This document shows, one piece after another, positions 25,728 to 33,461 of a stretch of DNA of 64,000 bases (its first letter is position 1; the number at the start of each line of letters is the position of its first letter). The position numbers and the translations under genes are program-made. Location of the stretch: positions 31,592-95,591 of the forward strand of contig JAXLQJ010000028.1 in NCBI GenBank assembly GCA_046331705.1, in the 5' to 3' direction. The notes under the pieces are model-generated. The model was not told the origin of the DNA. It did not search any database and worked only from the letters and a program-made list of their open reading frames with translations. The stretch comes from JADJOY01 sp046331705 [NCBI: bacterium] (GTDB taxonomy: Bacteria > JADJOY01).

Positions 25728-27293
25728 TCACGGAGAAGGAACGACGCCGGGCACGGCGGCCAGATCCCAGACGAAGACTCCGCAGCCGCTCGCGGCGAGC
25801 ACCTCGTGGCGAACGCGATCCGCTACGACGTTGCGCAGCAGCCAGCCGAGCCGCGCGCTCGCCACCGGCGCGAGATCGGCGAGCGAGTAGAGCGCGAGCG
25901 TACCCGTGTACGAACCGACGGCGACCACCCCAGCGCCGGGGTCCAGATCCACGTCCGCCAACCCGCTCGCCTCGAGCGTCACGTACGCGACTGGCGCGAG
26001 CGTGGCGGTGTCGATGCGCACCAGCCGTCGCCGCAGCGGGTCGGCGACGAACGCCGCGTGCTCTCCTTCGTCGAGCCGCACGCCGATCAGCGCCGAGCCG
26101 TAGCTCGCGGCGCTCGCGACGAGCATCTCGGTGTCGACGACCCGCAATCCCGGCGCCGCCGTGGACGTGGAATAGAGCGTGCGACCGTCGGCGCTCACGT
26201 CGAGGTACTGGAACGGCACGTCCAGCGCCGGATCGGTGCTGCGACGCGCGACCGCGGGCGAGGGTCCGCGCAGCTCGAGGATGCCTTTCTCCGTCGCGGC
26301 GGAGAGAAGCACCCAGACGCGGTCGCTCGTGGGATCGGCCCGGATCGCATTGGGCTCGCCGCCGAGCGGTATCACCGTGGGCGCGCCGAAGCGCCCTCCT
26401 TCGACGACCACGTCCAGCACGGCATCGGCGGAGCCGAGCACCAGCGCAAGCACCTCGTCGTGGCGCACCGCCATCCGCTCGGGAAAGAGCGGCGGCGCGG
26501 GAAGCGGCGCGAACGCCTCGGCGAGCTCGAGCACGTCCTCGACAATTCCGGTCTCGCGATCCACCAGCACCAGCGCCCCGTACGAGCGCGCGTCCGCCTT
26601 CACCGACACCACCAGATCCTCGCCGACGACCTGCACGTCGTACGGTCGCCCGGTGGCGAGGCCGGTCGCGGCGCGCAGCGATTCGGTGGACACCACCCGT
26701 CGCAACCCGCTCGCGACGAGCGGCGCGGCACAGGTCGAAGCCGGCGGTCCCAGCTTGAACCCGTAGAACGTCGCCACACCGAGGGCCGGCAACACCACCG
26801 CGAGGCTCGTGAAACGCGTGGCCCACGAGGCACGCCGCGGCAGCACGAGGATCGTCAGCGCGAGCGCGAGCGTCGTCGCCACGGTTGCCCGCGGGAAGAG
26901 GCCGTACGCGGACGCGAGGTGCGCGAGCACGCGCGGGCCGGTCTCGCCCGTCGCGTACTCGACGATCCTTCGCACTGGCCCGAATCGCTCGCCGCCCACC
27001 GCGCCGGCCGAGGGAAAGAGGGCGTGGCTCGCGACGTACGCGAGCAGCCAGAACGCGCACGCGAACGCCTGCCGATGGCGGTGCACCCCGCGTGCGAGCC
27101 GCGCATAGACGAGCCCGGTGACGAGGCCGAGAGCGCCGCCGATCACCAGGTGACCGAAGCCGCCGACGTCGGGCGGCTCCCACGCCGCCGACAGGGTCAT
27201 CGCCGCGAGCGCGCCGAGGGCGCCCGCCAGCGACGCCGAAGCCCGCGAGCGCGCGACGGTCGCGCCGATTGGATCGGTTGGGAAGCGGCGCAA
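25728..27293 (-). CDS. Membrane protein with C-terminal propeller-like domain
   Basis: A 521-residue protein from TTG 27293, the first possible start; a weak ribosome-binding site leaves the start uncertain, and ATG at residue 32 is an alternative. About five membrane helices lie in residues 20-180. Blade-like repeats follow with phrases such as DLVVSVKADARSYGALVLVDRETG, split around VDRETG, NAIRADPTSDRVWVLLSA, YLDVSADGRTLYSTS and DVDLDPGAGVVAVGS. It lies 144 bases upstream of the pentahaem cytochrome on the same strand, giving a propeller-cytochrome-propeller order. Function is unknown; the context points to the same complex. Confidence 0.68.
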   Translation of the reverse strand: MRRFPTDPIGATVARSRASASLAGALGALAAMTLSAAWEPPDVGGFGHLVIGGALGLVTGLVYARLARGVHRHRQAFACAFWLLAYVASHALFPSAGAVGGERFGPVRRIVEYATGETGPRVLAHLASAYGLFPRATVATTLALALTILVLPRRASWATRFTSLAVVLPALGVATFYGFKLGPPASTCAAPLVASGLRRVVSTESLRAATGLATGRPYDVQVVGEDLVVSVKADARSYGALVLVDRETGIVEDVLELAEAFAPLPAPPLFPERMAVRHDEVLALVLGSADAVLDVVVEGGRFGAPTVIPLGGEPNAIRADPTSDRVWVLLSAATEKGILELRGPSPAVARRSTDPALDVPFQYLDVSADGRTLYSTSTAAPGLRVVDTEMLVASAASYGSALIGVRLDEGEHAAFVADPLRRRLVRIDTATLAPVAYVTLEASGLADVDLDPGAGVVAVGSYTGTLALYSLADLAPVASARLGWLLRNVVADRVRHEVLAASGCGVFVWDLAAVPGVVPSP

Positions 27294-27373
27294 ACGACGG
27301 GAACGGTGGACACGAAGGCGCGGGTGCAGGAATCTAGCGAGGCGTCGAAAAGCGAGTCAATCGAGCCCCCGAG

Positions 27374-29089
27374 GTGAAACGAATCCATGTCGTAGGCGGT
27401 CTCGGCGTCGCCCTGACGCTGGCGGTGGCGACGTGGCCTCCGCCGGGATTCGAGCCCACCGCGCGCGGCCGCGGGCTGAGCGCGTGGGAGGACGACCTCA
27501 CGTACGGTCGTCCCGACGAGCGGATCGCCGCGGCGCGCGAGGTCGCCGCGCTGGCTCGCCGCGCGGCGGTGATCGAGGCGCTGAGGCGCGACCCGGTGCG
27601 CGCGGCGCTCGCCTCCGACGATCCCGCGACCCGCGGCTCCGTGCTGCGCTCGCTGCTGGGAGCGCCGGAGGCCCTCGCGCCACTGATCTCCGCGCTCGAG
27701 CAGCTCCCACACGCGAGCCAGCGCGACGCGTTCGCTGCCCTCGCGGGCGCCCTCGCCGCGGAGCTCGCTTCCGGCTCCCCACCGACGGCGGCTAGCGCGG
27801 GAGGCGAAACCGCGTGCGGTGAGGAATCGCCCGACGGGATGGCCAGCGACGATTCGCCGGGAGCTCCGGGCATCGCGGCGCGCCGCGCGGCGCGCGACGC
27901 GCGCTGTCGATTCACGCTCAGGCTCGTCGAGCGCGGCGACTTCGGGATGCGCGAGTTCTGGCTGCTCGCAAGCCGGCTCACGAGCCATGGGATCGGCGTG
28001 CGCGTGCCGAGCCCGCCCTCCAACCACGGCAACCTGCTCGCCGACCCCGACCCGCGGGTGCGGCGCGAGGCGGCGGTGGCGATTCTGCGCATGGGACCCG
28101 AGGCCCGGGCCACTGCCGAGAAGGTCGTGCAGCGCGAGAAGCCGGCAGTCCGAACCGTGGCGCTGCGCGAGCTCGCGGAGGCGCGTGCTCACCTGCCCGC
28201 GTTCGACCTCGACGCGGCGCTCGCTCCCCTCGACGCGCACGCGCTGGAACGACTGTTCGCCGGCGCCGCCCGCACCGGCGCGAGCGCGGCACCACTGCTC
28301 GAGCGCGCGCTCGCCGACGAGCGCGTCGAGGTGCGGCGCTGGGCGGCCTGGTCCGCCCGCGAGCTCGCTCCGAGCCTCGGCATGGCCTCCTGGCTCGCGC
28401 CCCACGCCCACGATCCGGACGACGACGTCCGACGATTCACGCTGGTGGCCGCGGCCCGCGCCGCCGACGCCGAGGCCGCGAGGCTCGGGCTGTTGCGCGC
28501 CGGCCTCGGCGATCCGGCGATCGCGGTGCGCCACGCCGCCACCGCGGAGCTGGTGCGGCTGGGCGAGCCTGGCTGCGCAACGCTCGCAGGGGCGCTCGCC
28601 CGAGACGACTCCGATGGCGACGACACCCTCGCTCGGGTGCTCGCCGGTTCACGCGCGCCACTCCCCACCACTGCGGCGTGCGCCGAGCTCGTCGCAGCGC
28701 TGGTGCGAGTGCTTCCAAGGGCGTCCCCCGCCACCAGCGGCGCGATCCAGACGGCAATCGCGCGCGGCGCGGCGCCGGACGCCCTCACGCTGCTGCTCGG
28801 CGATGCGGATCCGAGCGTCCGCTTGCGGGCACTCGGCGTTCTCGGTCAGCAGCGCGGGCGCGACGACGCCGAGCGCGCGCGCATCGCCGCGTCGCTGGCG
28901 GGACTGCTGCCGGACCCTGACCCCTTGGTGCGTCGCGCCGCGCTGGCGGCCCTGACTCGGCTGGGCGGCGATGCGCTGCGGTCGGTCGCCGAGCCGATTG
29001 GCGCGCTGGCGCGCGGCGACGCCGACGTCCGCGTGCGTGCGCGGGCCGAGCGCGCCCTCGCCCGGCTCGCGGGAGCGCCACGTTCATGA
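27374..29089 (+). CDS. HEAT-repeat protein
   Basis: A 571-residue protein starting at GTG 27374, with an N-terminal hydrophobic segment (residues 5-22) that may be a signal or anchor. The rest consists of about ten alpha-alpha repeats of HEAT type, for example DPDPRVRREAAVAILRMG, DERVEVRRWAAWSARELA, DPAIAVRHAATAELVRLG, DADPSVRLRALGVLGQQ and DPDPLVRRAALAALTRLG. Such solenoids bind proteins or act as lyases of bilin chromophores; nothing here argues for lyase activity. Its stop overlaps the ATG of the aminotransferase (ATGA), so it belongs to that operon despite having no obvious metabolic role. Confidence 0.8.
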   Translation: MKRIHVVGGLGVALTLAVATWPPPGFEPTARGRGLSAWEDDLTYGRPDERIAAAREVAALARRAAVIEALRRDPVRAALASDDPATRGSVLRSLLGAPEALAPLISALEQLPHASQRDAFAALAGALAAELASGSPPTAASAGGETACGEESPDGMASDDSPGAPGIAARRAARDARCRFTLRLVERGDFGMREFWLLASRLTSHGIGVRVPSPPSNHGNLLADPDPRVRREAAVAILRMGPEARATAEKVVQREKPAVRTVALRELAEARAHLPAFDLDAALAPLDAHALERLFAGAARTGASAAPLLERALADERVEVRRWAAWSARELAPSLGMASWLAPHAHDPDDDVRRFTLVAAARAADAEAARLGLLRAGLGDPAIAVRHAATAELVRLGEPGCATLAGALARDDSDGDDTLARVLAGSRAPLPTTAACAELVAALVRVLPRASPATSGAIQTAIARGAAPDALTLLLGDADPSVRLRALGVLGQQRGRDDAERARIAASLAGLLPDPDPLVRRAALAALTRLGGDALRSVAEPIGALARGDADVRVRARAERALARLAGAPRS

Positions 29090-30237
29090 GCGCGCCGGTG
29101 CCGCTCGCGCTGCCGAGCGTCGGCGCGGCCGAACGGGCCGCGGTCGGCGAGGTGCTGGCGTCGGGCTGGCTCGCGCAAGGTCCGCGCGTGGCGGCGTTCG
29201 AGGACGCGCTCGCACGCGTGATCGACGCACCGCACGTGGTCGCCACGTCGTCGGGAACGGCCGCGCTGCTGCTGGCGCTGCGCGTGGCGGGCGTCCAACC
29301 GGGCGATCGCGTGCTGGTGCCGTCGCTCACCTACATCGCCACGGTGAACGCCGTGGTCGCCGCCGGCGCGATCCCCGTCTTCGCGGACGTGGACGCGCGC
29401 ACGCTCAACCTGGACGTGGCCGACGCCGAGCGCGCGATCGCCGCGGAGGGTCCCGTCGCGGCGGTGCTGCTGGTGCACCAGCTCGGGCATCCCGCAGCGC
29501 TCGGGGCGTTTCGCGCGCTCGCGAAACGCACCGGCACGCTGCTCCTCGAAGATGCGGCGTGCGCGCTGGGCAGCACCATCCACGGACGCCCGATCGGCGC
29601 GCGCGCGCCCGGCGAGCGCGGTGGCGCAGCGCTCAGCTTCCACCCTCGCAAGGTCGTCACCACCGGCGAGGGCGGCGCGCTCGTCACGGGCTCCGCCGCG
29701 GAAGCGGACGCGGCGCGCGCCTTTCGCGACCAGGGCGCCGATCGCGGCGCCCACGAGCGCCAGCGGCTCGGCCAGCGCGAGCCCGAGCACTACGCGGCAC
29801 CCGGATTCAATCTGCGCATGTCCGATCTCGAGGCCGCGGTGGGACTGGCGCAGCTCGGGCGTCTCGACGCGATGCTGGCTGCGCGACGGCGGCTCGCCGC
29901 CCGCTACGACGAGCTCCTCGCCGAGGTGAGCGGGATCATGCCGTTTCGTTTCGAGCCCGGGATCGTGCCGAACCGGCAGAGCTACGCGGTCGTGGTCGAC
30001 GAATCGATCGCGCCGGAGGGAGTGTGCGCCGCGCTCGCCGAGCGTGGCATCGCGACGCGGCGCGCGGTGATGGCCGCGCACCTCGAGCCCGCGTATCGGG
30101 CCTTCGCCACGCGCCCGCTCGAGACGACCGAAGCGCTGGCGCGGCGTGCCCTCGCGTTGCCGCTCTTTCCCGATCTCACGGACACCGACCAGGACCGAGT
30201 CGTCGCGGCGTTGCGCGCCGCGACTCGCGCGCGCTGA
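29086..30237 (+). CDS. DegT/DnrJ/EryC1/StrS-family sugar aminotransferase
   Basis: A 383-residue PLP enzyme of typical family length. It shows SSGTAALLLALRVAGV (cofactor phosphate region, residues 55-70), LLEDAACALGS with D156 that contacts the pyridine nitrogen, and SFHPRKVVTTGEGGALV with the Schiff-base lysine K189. These enzymes aminate keto-sugar nucleotides on the way to cell-surface amino sugars. It is translationally coupled to the HEAT protein and followed by a Gfo/Idh/MocA dehydrogenase. That pairing resembles UDP-sugar 3-dehydrogenase/3-aminotransferase pairs such as WlbA/WbpB with WbpE. The exact sugar is not readable. Confidence 0.92.
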   Translation: MSAPVPLALPSVGAAERAAVGEVLASGWLAQGPRVAAFEDALARVIDAPHVVATSSGTAALLLALRVAGVQPGDRVLVPSLTYIATVNAVVAAGAIPVFADVDARTLNLDVADAERAIAAEGPVAAVLLVHQLGHPAALGAFRALAKRTGTLLLEDAACALGSTIHGRPIGARAPGERGGAALSFHPRKVVTTGEGGALVTGSAAEADAARAFRDQGADRGAHERQRLGQREPEHYAAPGFNLRMSDLEAAVGLAQLGRLDAMLAARRRLAARYDELLAEVSGIMPFRFEPGIVPNRQSYAVVVDESIAPEGVCAALAERGIATRRAVMAAHLEPAYRAFATRPLETTEALARRALALPLFPDLTDTDQDRVVAALRAATRAR

Positions 30238-30257
30238 CTTCTGGCGCGCTGACCCCC

Positions 30258-30287
30258 TTGCTCGCGCGGAGCCGCGGTTCCTACACT
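30258..30287 (+). promoter_or_regulatory. Possible sigma-70 promoter for the sugar dehydrogenase gene
   Basis: TTGCTC (30258-30263) and TACACT (30282-30287) are 18 bases apart in the 89-base gap before the GTG at 30327. Transcription would begin near 30294. Confidence 0.35.
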
Positions 30288-30326
30288 GAGCGCCCCGTCT
30301 CGCGCGAAGCCCGAATCGGCGGGTTC

Positions 30327-31397
30327 GTGGCTCTCATTCTCGACACGTCCCACACCTCGACCACCGCGCGGGCACTGCCGGTGCGTGTCGGCGTGGTCGG
30401 CGCGGGCTATTGGGGAACCAACGTCGTCCGCAGCCTGGGTTGGGTGCCGGGCGCCGAGCTGGGCTGGGTATGCGATCGCGAGGCGAGCCGTCTGGCGCCG
30501 TTCGCCGCGCGCCTGCCCCGCACGCGCTTCACCACCTCGCTCGACGAGCTGCTCGCCGATCCCACGCTCGACGCGTTGCTGGTGGCGATTCACGCACCGG
30601 CGCAAGCGGAGGTGGCGATCCGGGCGCTCGGGGCCGGCAAGCACGTGTTCGTCGAGAAGCCCCTCGCCCTGACGCTCGAGGGCGCCGAGCGCGTGGTGGC
30701 CGCCGCGGAGCGCGCGGATCGCGTCCTGATGCTCGGCTTGACCTACCGCTACAACCCGCTGGTGGAGGCGGTCGCCCGACTCTTGGGTTCCGGCGCGCTG
30801 GGCGAGGTGCGCGCGTGCTTCTCGCAACGCTCGAACCTGACGGTGGAGGATCAGCACACCAACGCCCTGTGGTCGCTGGCGCCCCACGACGTGTCGATCC
30901 TGCACCACCTCTTCGGCGAGCCGACACGCGTCGCGGCACGCGGCGGGCGTCACGCCCACGGCAGGCCCGCCGCATCCGCGTGGCTGAGGTTCGATTGGCA
31001 GGGCGGCCCGACGGCGTGGGTCTTCGTCAGCCTGGTCGATCCGCCCAAGCGCCGCCTGCTGGTGATCGTCGGCACGGAGCGGGCGCTGATCTTCGACGAG
31101 CTGGCGCCGCCCGCCACGCGGCTGCGACTCGTCGACGCAGGCGCGGTGCGCTGGCGCGGCGACGCGAGCATTCCCGCGCTTCCCACCGACCTCGGAACGG
31201 CGATCGCGGTGCTCGACGGCGAGCCGCTGGTGCACGAATGCGAGCACTTCGTGGCCTGCGTCCGCGCCGGCAGCGAGCCGCTCACCGGCCGCCGCGCCGC
31301 GCTCGACGTGACTCGCATCCTGGAGGCGCTACAGCGGTCGCTCGACGGCCACGGCTGCTTCGTCGATCCGCGCGGCGCTGCCGTCCCCGCCAGCTGA
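30327..31397 (+). CDS. Gfo/Idh/MocA-family sugar oxidoreductase
   Basis: About 356 residues. A Rossmann motif VGVVGAGYWGTNVV near the start binds NAD(P). The signature HVFVEKPLALT holds the conserved EKP lysine, and YRYNPLVEAV and APHDVSILHHLFG follow, the latter giving the catalytic His region. GTG 30327 and GTG 30381 are both possible starts; the shorter form would begin just before the Rossmann strand. Family members oxidise or reduce sugar-nucleotide hydroxyls. Next to the aminotransferase it probably makes the 3-keto-sugar that is then aminated. The last 69 bases overlap the convergent cytochrome gene. Confidence 0.88.
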   Translation: MALILDTSHTSTTARALPVRVGVVGAGYWGTNVVRSLGWVPGAELGWVCDREASRLAPFAARLPRTRFTTSLDELLADPTLDALLVAIHAPAQAEVAIRALGAGKHVFVEKPLALTLEGAERVVAAAERADRVLMLGLTYRYNPLVEAVARLLGSGALGEVRACFSQRSNLTVEDQHTNALWSLAPHDVSILHHLFGEPTRVAARGGRHAHGRPAASAWLRFDWQGGPTAWVFVSLVDPPKRRLLVIVGTERALIFDELAPPATRLRLVDAGAVRWRGDASIPALPTDLGTAIAVLDGEPLVHECEHFVACVRAGSEPLTGRRAALDVTRILEALQRSLDGHGCFVDPRGAAVPAS

Positions 31398-33368
31398 GAT
31401 CGGGACCGTCCGTTCCGCCAGCGTCGTCACCGGCAACGGTGGCGCGCCGTCGCCGAGCGCGAGGCGAGCGAAGTGCCGGTTGATCCCGCGGTGCAGGAGC
31501 CGGCCGTGGAGCTCGAACGGCGGCTGCGCGTCGGCGGGGACCGACACCGGCAAGCGCCGCTCGATCCGTCCTCCCGGTGGCACCGTCAGGTCCTCGAGAT
31601 GACCGGCGGCGGAGAGGATGTCGTGATCCAGGATCGCGCGCCCTTCCCCGTCGCGAAACACGCGCCGCAAGGCCAGCGAATCCGCCGCGCGCTCGCCCTC
31701 GGGCCCGTCGAAGCCCGAGCGCCAGATCGAGCGGTTCGCGCCATCGCGCACCTCGAGCTCGACCCACGCGTCGTTGAGGTCGAGCGCCCCCGACGGAAAT
31801 CCGTGACCGACGCCGCGACTGCGGATCACCACGTCGAGCTGCAGGCCGGGCGTCGACCCCGGCGCCGTCGCGGGCTCGATTCGGCCGGCGAGCGCCAGCT
31901 CGAGGTCGGCGCTCTTCAGGAACCCGACCAGCGCATCGAGCTGCAGCGCGTCGTTCGCGACCGCGGCGAGGTGCGTGTTCCCGCCGAGGAACCGGTGGCT
32001 CGCCTCACGCGGACCCGGCCGATCCGGGTCCTCCACCTTGGGCATGTGGCACGAGACACAGGGGCGCCGGGTGGCACCGGGCTGGGTGGGCTGGCCGGGC
32101 TGGTCGCCGAACGGACCGCGTCGCCACTCGCCGTACGTGTCCTGCTCGAGCAAGGCGAGCCCATCCGGGCCGTGCAGCTCGAGCGAATGGCATTCGCCGC
32201 ACAGCGCCGGATCCGCGTAGCGAGACTCGCCGAGCATGTCCGCCATGTGATCGGGCCGCATGGCGTGGGCGCTGTAGCCCTCCATGGGCGGGCCGACGAA
32301 GAAACGCGGCGGGTCGAAGCGATAGCTGCCGCTGCCGACGTGATCGGGGGTGATCTGCAGGCGATGGCAGGCCAGGCACGAGACACCCTCCTGATCGGCG
32401 CTCGGGCCGAAGAGCGCGTCTGGACGAGTCGCGTAGTAGCCGGTCAACAGCGCCACGGGGTCGTGGCACGACGCGCACAAGCGCGCCGCTTCCCAGCCGT
32501 GACGCTCGACGGCGATCTCGACGGCCTTGCGGTAGAAGACATTGGCCGAGCGGTGGTGCGCCGAGTGCTGCCACTGCTCCATCACCCGCGGATGGCACGC
32601 CGAGTCGCCGCAGCGCGCCGAGTCTCCCACCAGCGGCGCGGGCACGGTGTGCCCACCCTCGGTCGCCGCTCGGGCAGGTGCGACGGCGAGCGGCGGCATC
32701 GCGGCATACGTCGCCTGCGGTGTCGGCTCCCACCACAGCCGCGTGTTGAGCCAGTACGTGAGGCCGAACGCCGACGCTCCCAGCATCAGGCCGATCGCAG
32801 GCGGAACCCACCCCGCGAACCCCACGCGCCGGAAGCGCGGCAGCAGCGCATGGAGAGCCATCGCGGCGAGCGCGGGCACCAAGCACCAGACGTGCCACGT
32901 ACGCAGCGACAGCGGCCCGATGGCGAGCGTCCCGCCGACGATCGCCGGCCAGAACGAGAGCCGCGCCACCGCGAGCGCCGCTTGCCCGGAGACCTGCGCA
33001 CGTCCCGGTGCCGCGAGACCCCGACGCACGTGCTGGATGAGGGGCGGCAGCAGCAACAGGATCCAATGCGCGCCGACCATCGCATGGATGACCAGGAACG
33101 CGATCGTCGCGTTGTCGACGGGAGGGCCGAGCCAGCTCGCGAGCCCGCTGCCCACGACCACCACGGCGAAGGCCGCGATCAGCACCGTGAGCAGGTGTCG
33201 CCGCCACCGGCGCCCAGGCCGGTTCAGGAACCACGCGAGACCGAACGCGAGCGGATAGGTGCCGGCGAGGATGCCGTAGCGAAGCGCCAGCCCGAAGCAG
33301 ACGACGAGCGCCGCGGCGTCGAGCCACAGGATGGAGCGCAGCAAGCGCCGCGGGGACGGCAGGTTCAT
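31329..33368 (-). CDS. Pentahaem membrane cytochrome c
   Basis: A 679-residue protein starting at ATG 33368. About six membrane helices lie in residues 12-207, with H95, H101 and H113 in or near one helix and H159/H173 in another as possible b-haem ligands. Haem sites: CGDSACH (253-259, CX4CH), CASCH (298), CLACH (331), CGECH (390) and CVSCH (437). After the first haem, EQWQHSAHHRSAN parallels its paralogues. The C-terminal beta domain contains DLNDAWVELEVRDGANRS and GINRHFARL. Stand-alone gene whose 3' end overlaps the convergent dehydrogenase gene by 69 bases. No propeller partner is adjacent. Confidence 0.88.
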   Translation of the reverse strand: MNLPSPRRLLRSILWLDAAALVVCFGLALRYGILAGTYPLAFGLAWFLNRPGRRWRRHLLTVLIAAFAVVVVGSGLASWLGPPVDNATIAFLVIHAMVGAHWILLLLPPLIQHVRRGLAAPGRAQVSGQAALAVARLSFWPAIVGGTLAIGPLSLRTWHVWCLVPALAAMALHALLPRFRRVGFAGWVPPAIGLMLGASAFGLTYWLNTRLWWEPTPQATYAAMPPLAVAPARAATEGGHTVPAPLVGDSARCGDSACHPRVMEQWQHSAHHRSANVFYRKAVEIAVERHGWEAARLCASCHDPVALLTGYYATRPDALFGPSADQEGVSCLACHRLQITPDHVGSGSYRFDPPRFFVGPPMEGYSAHAMRPDHMADMLGESRYADPALCGECHSLELHGPDGLALLEQDTYGEWRRGPFGDQPGQPTQPGATRRPCVSCHMPKVEDPDRPGPREASHRFLGGNTHLAAVANDALQLDALVGFLKSADLELALAGRIEPATAPGSTPGLQLDVVIRSRGVGHGFPSGALDLNDAWVELEVRDGANRSIWRSGFDGPEGERAADSLALRRVFRDGEGRAILDHDILSAAGHLEDLTVPPGGRIERRLPVSVPADAQPPFELHGRLLHRGINRHFARLALGDGAPPLPVTTLAERTVPISAGGDGSAARIDEAAVAVERPL

Positions 33369-33405
33369 TCGCTCGAGTGGCGGCGATCGCGGCGAGGGCG
33401 CGCGG

Positions 33406-33412
33406 TATCATA
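33406..33412. promoter_or_regulatory. -10-like element in a divergent gap
   Basis: TATCAT (33406-33411, plus strand) and TATGAT (33407-33412, minus strand) each match five of six -10 bases in an otherwise GC-rich 93-base gap between divergent genes at 33368 and 33462. No good -35 is visible for either direction. Confidence 0.3.
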
Positions 33413-33461
33413 GCTGGCTCGCGCCTTTCCCCCCCGCCGCGCCGCCGTCCGACTTCGCCTC

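Noticed and set aside
24318-27377. A 1019-codon rightward frame
   Set aside because: Arg/Gln/His-rich with no motif, and antisense to the pentahaem cytochrome and a membrane propeller.
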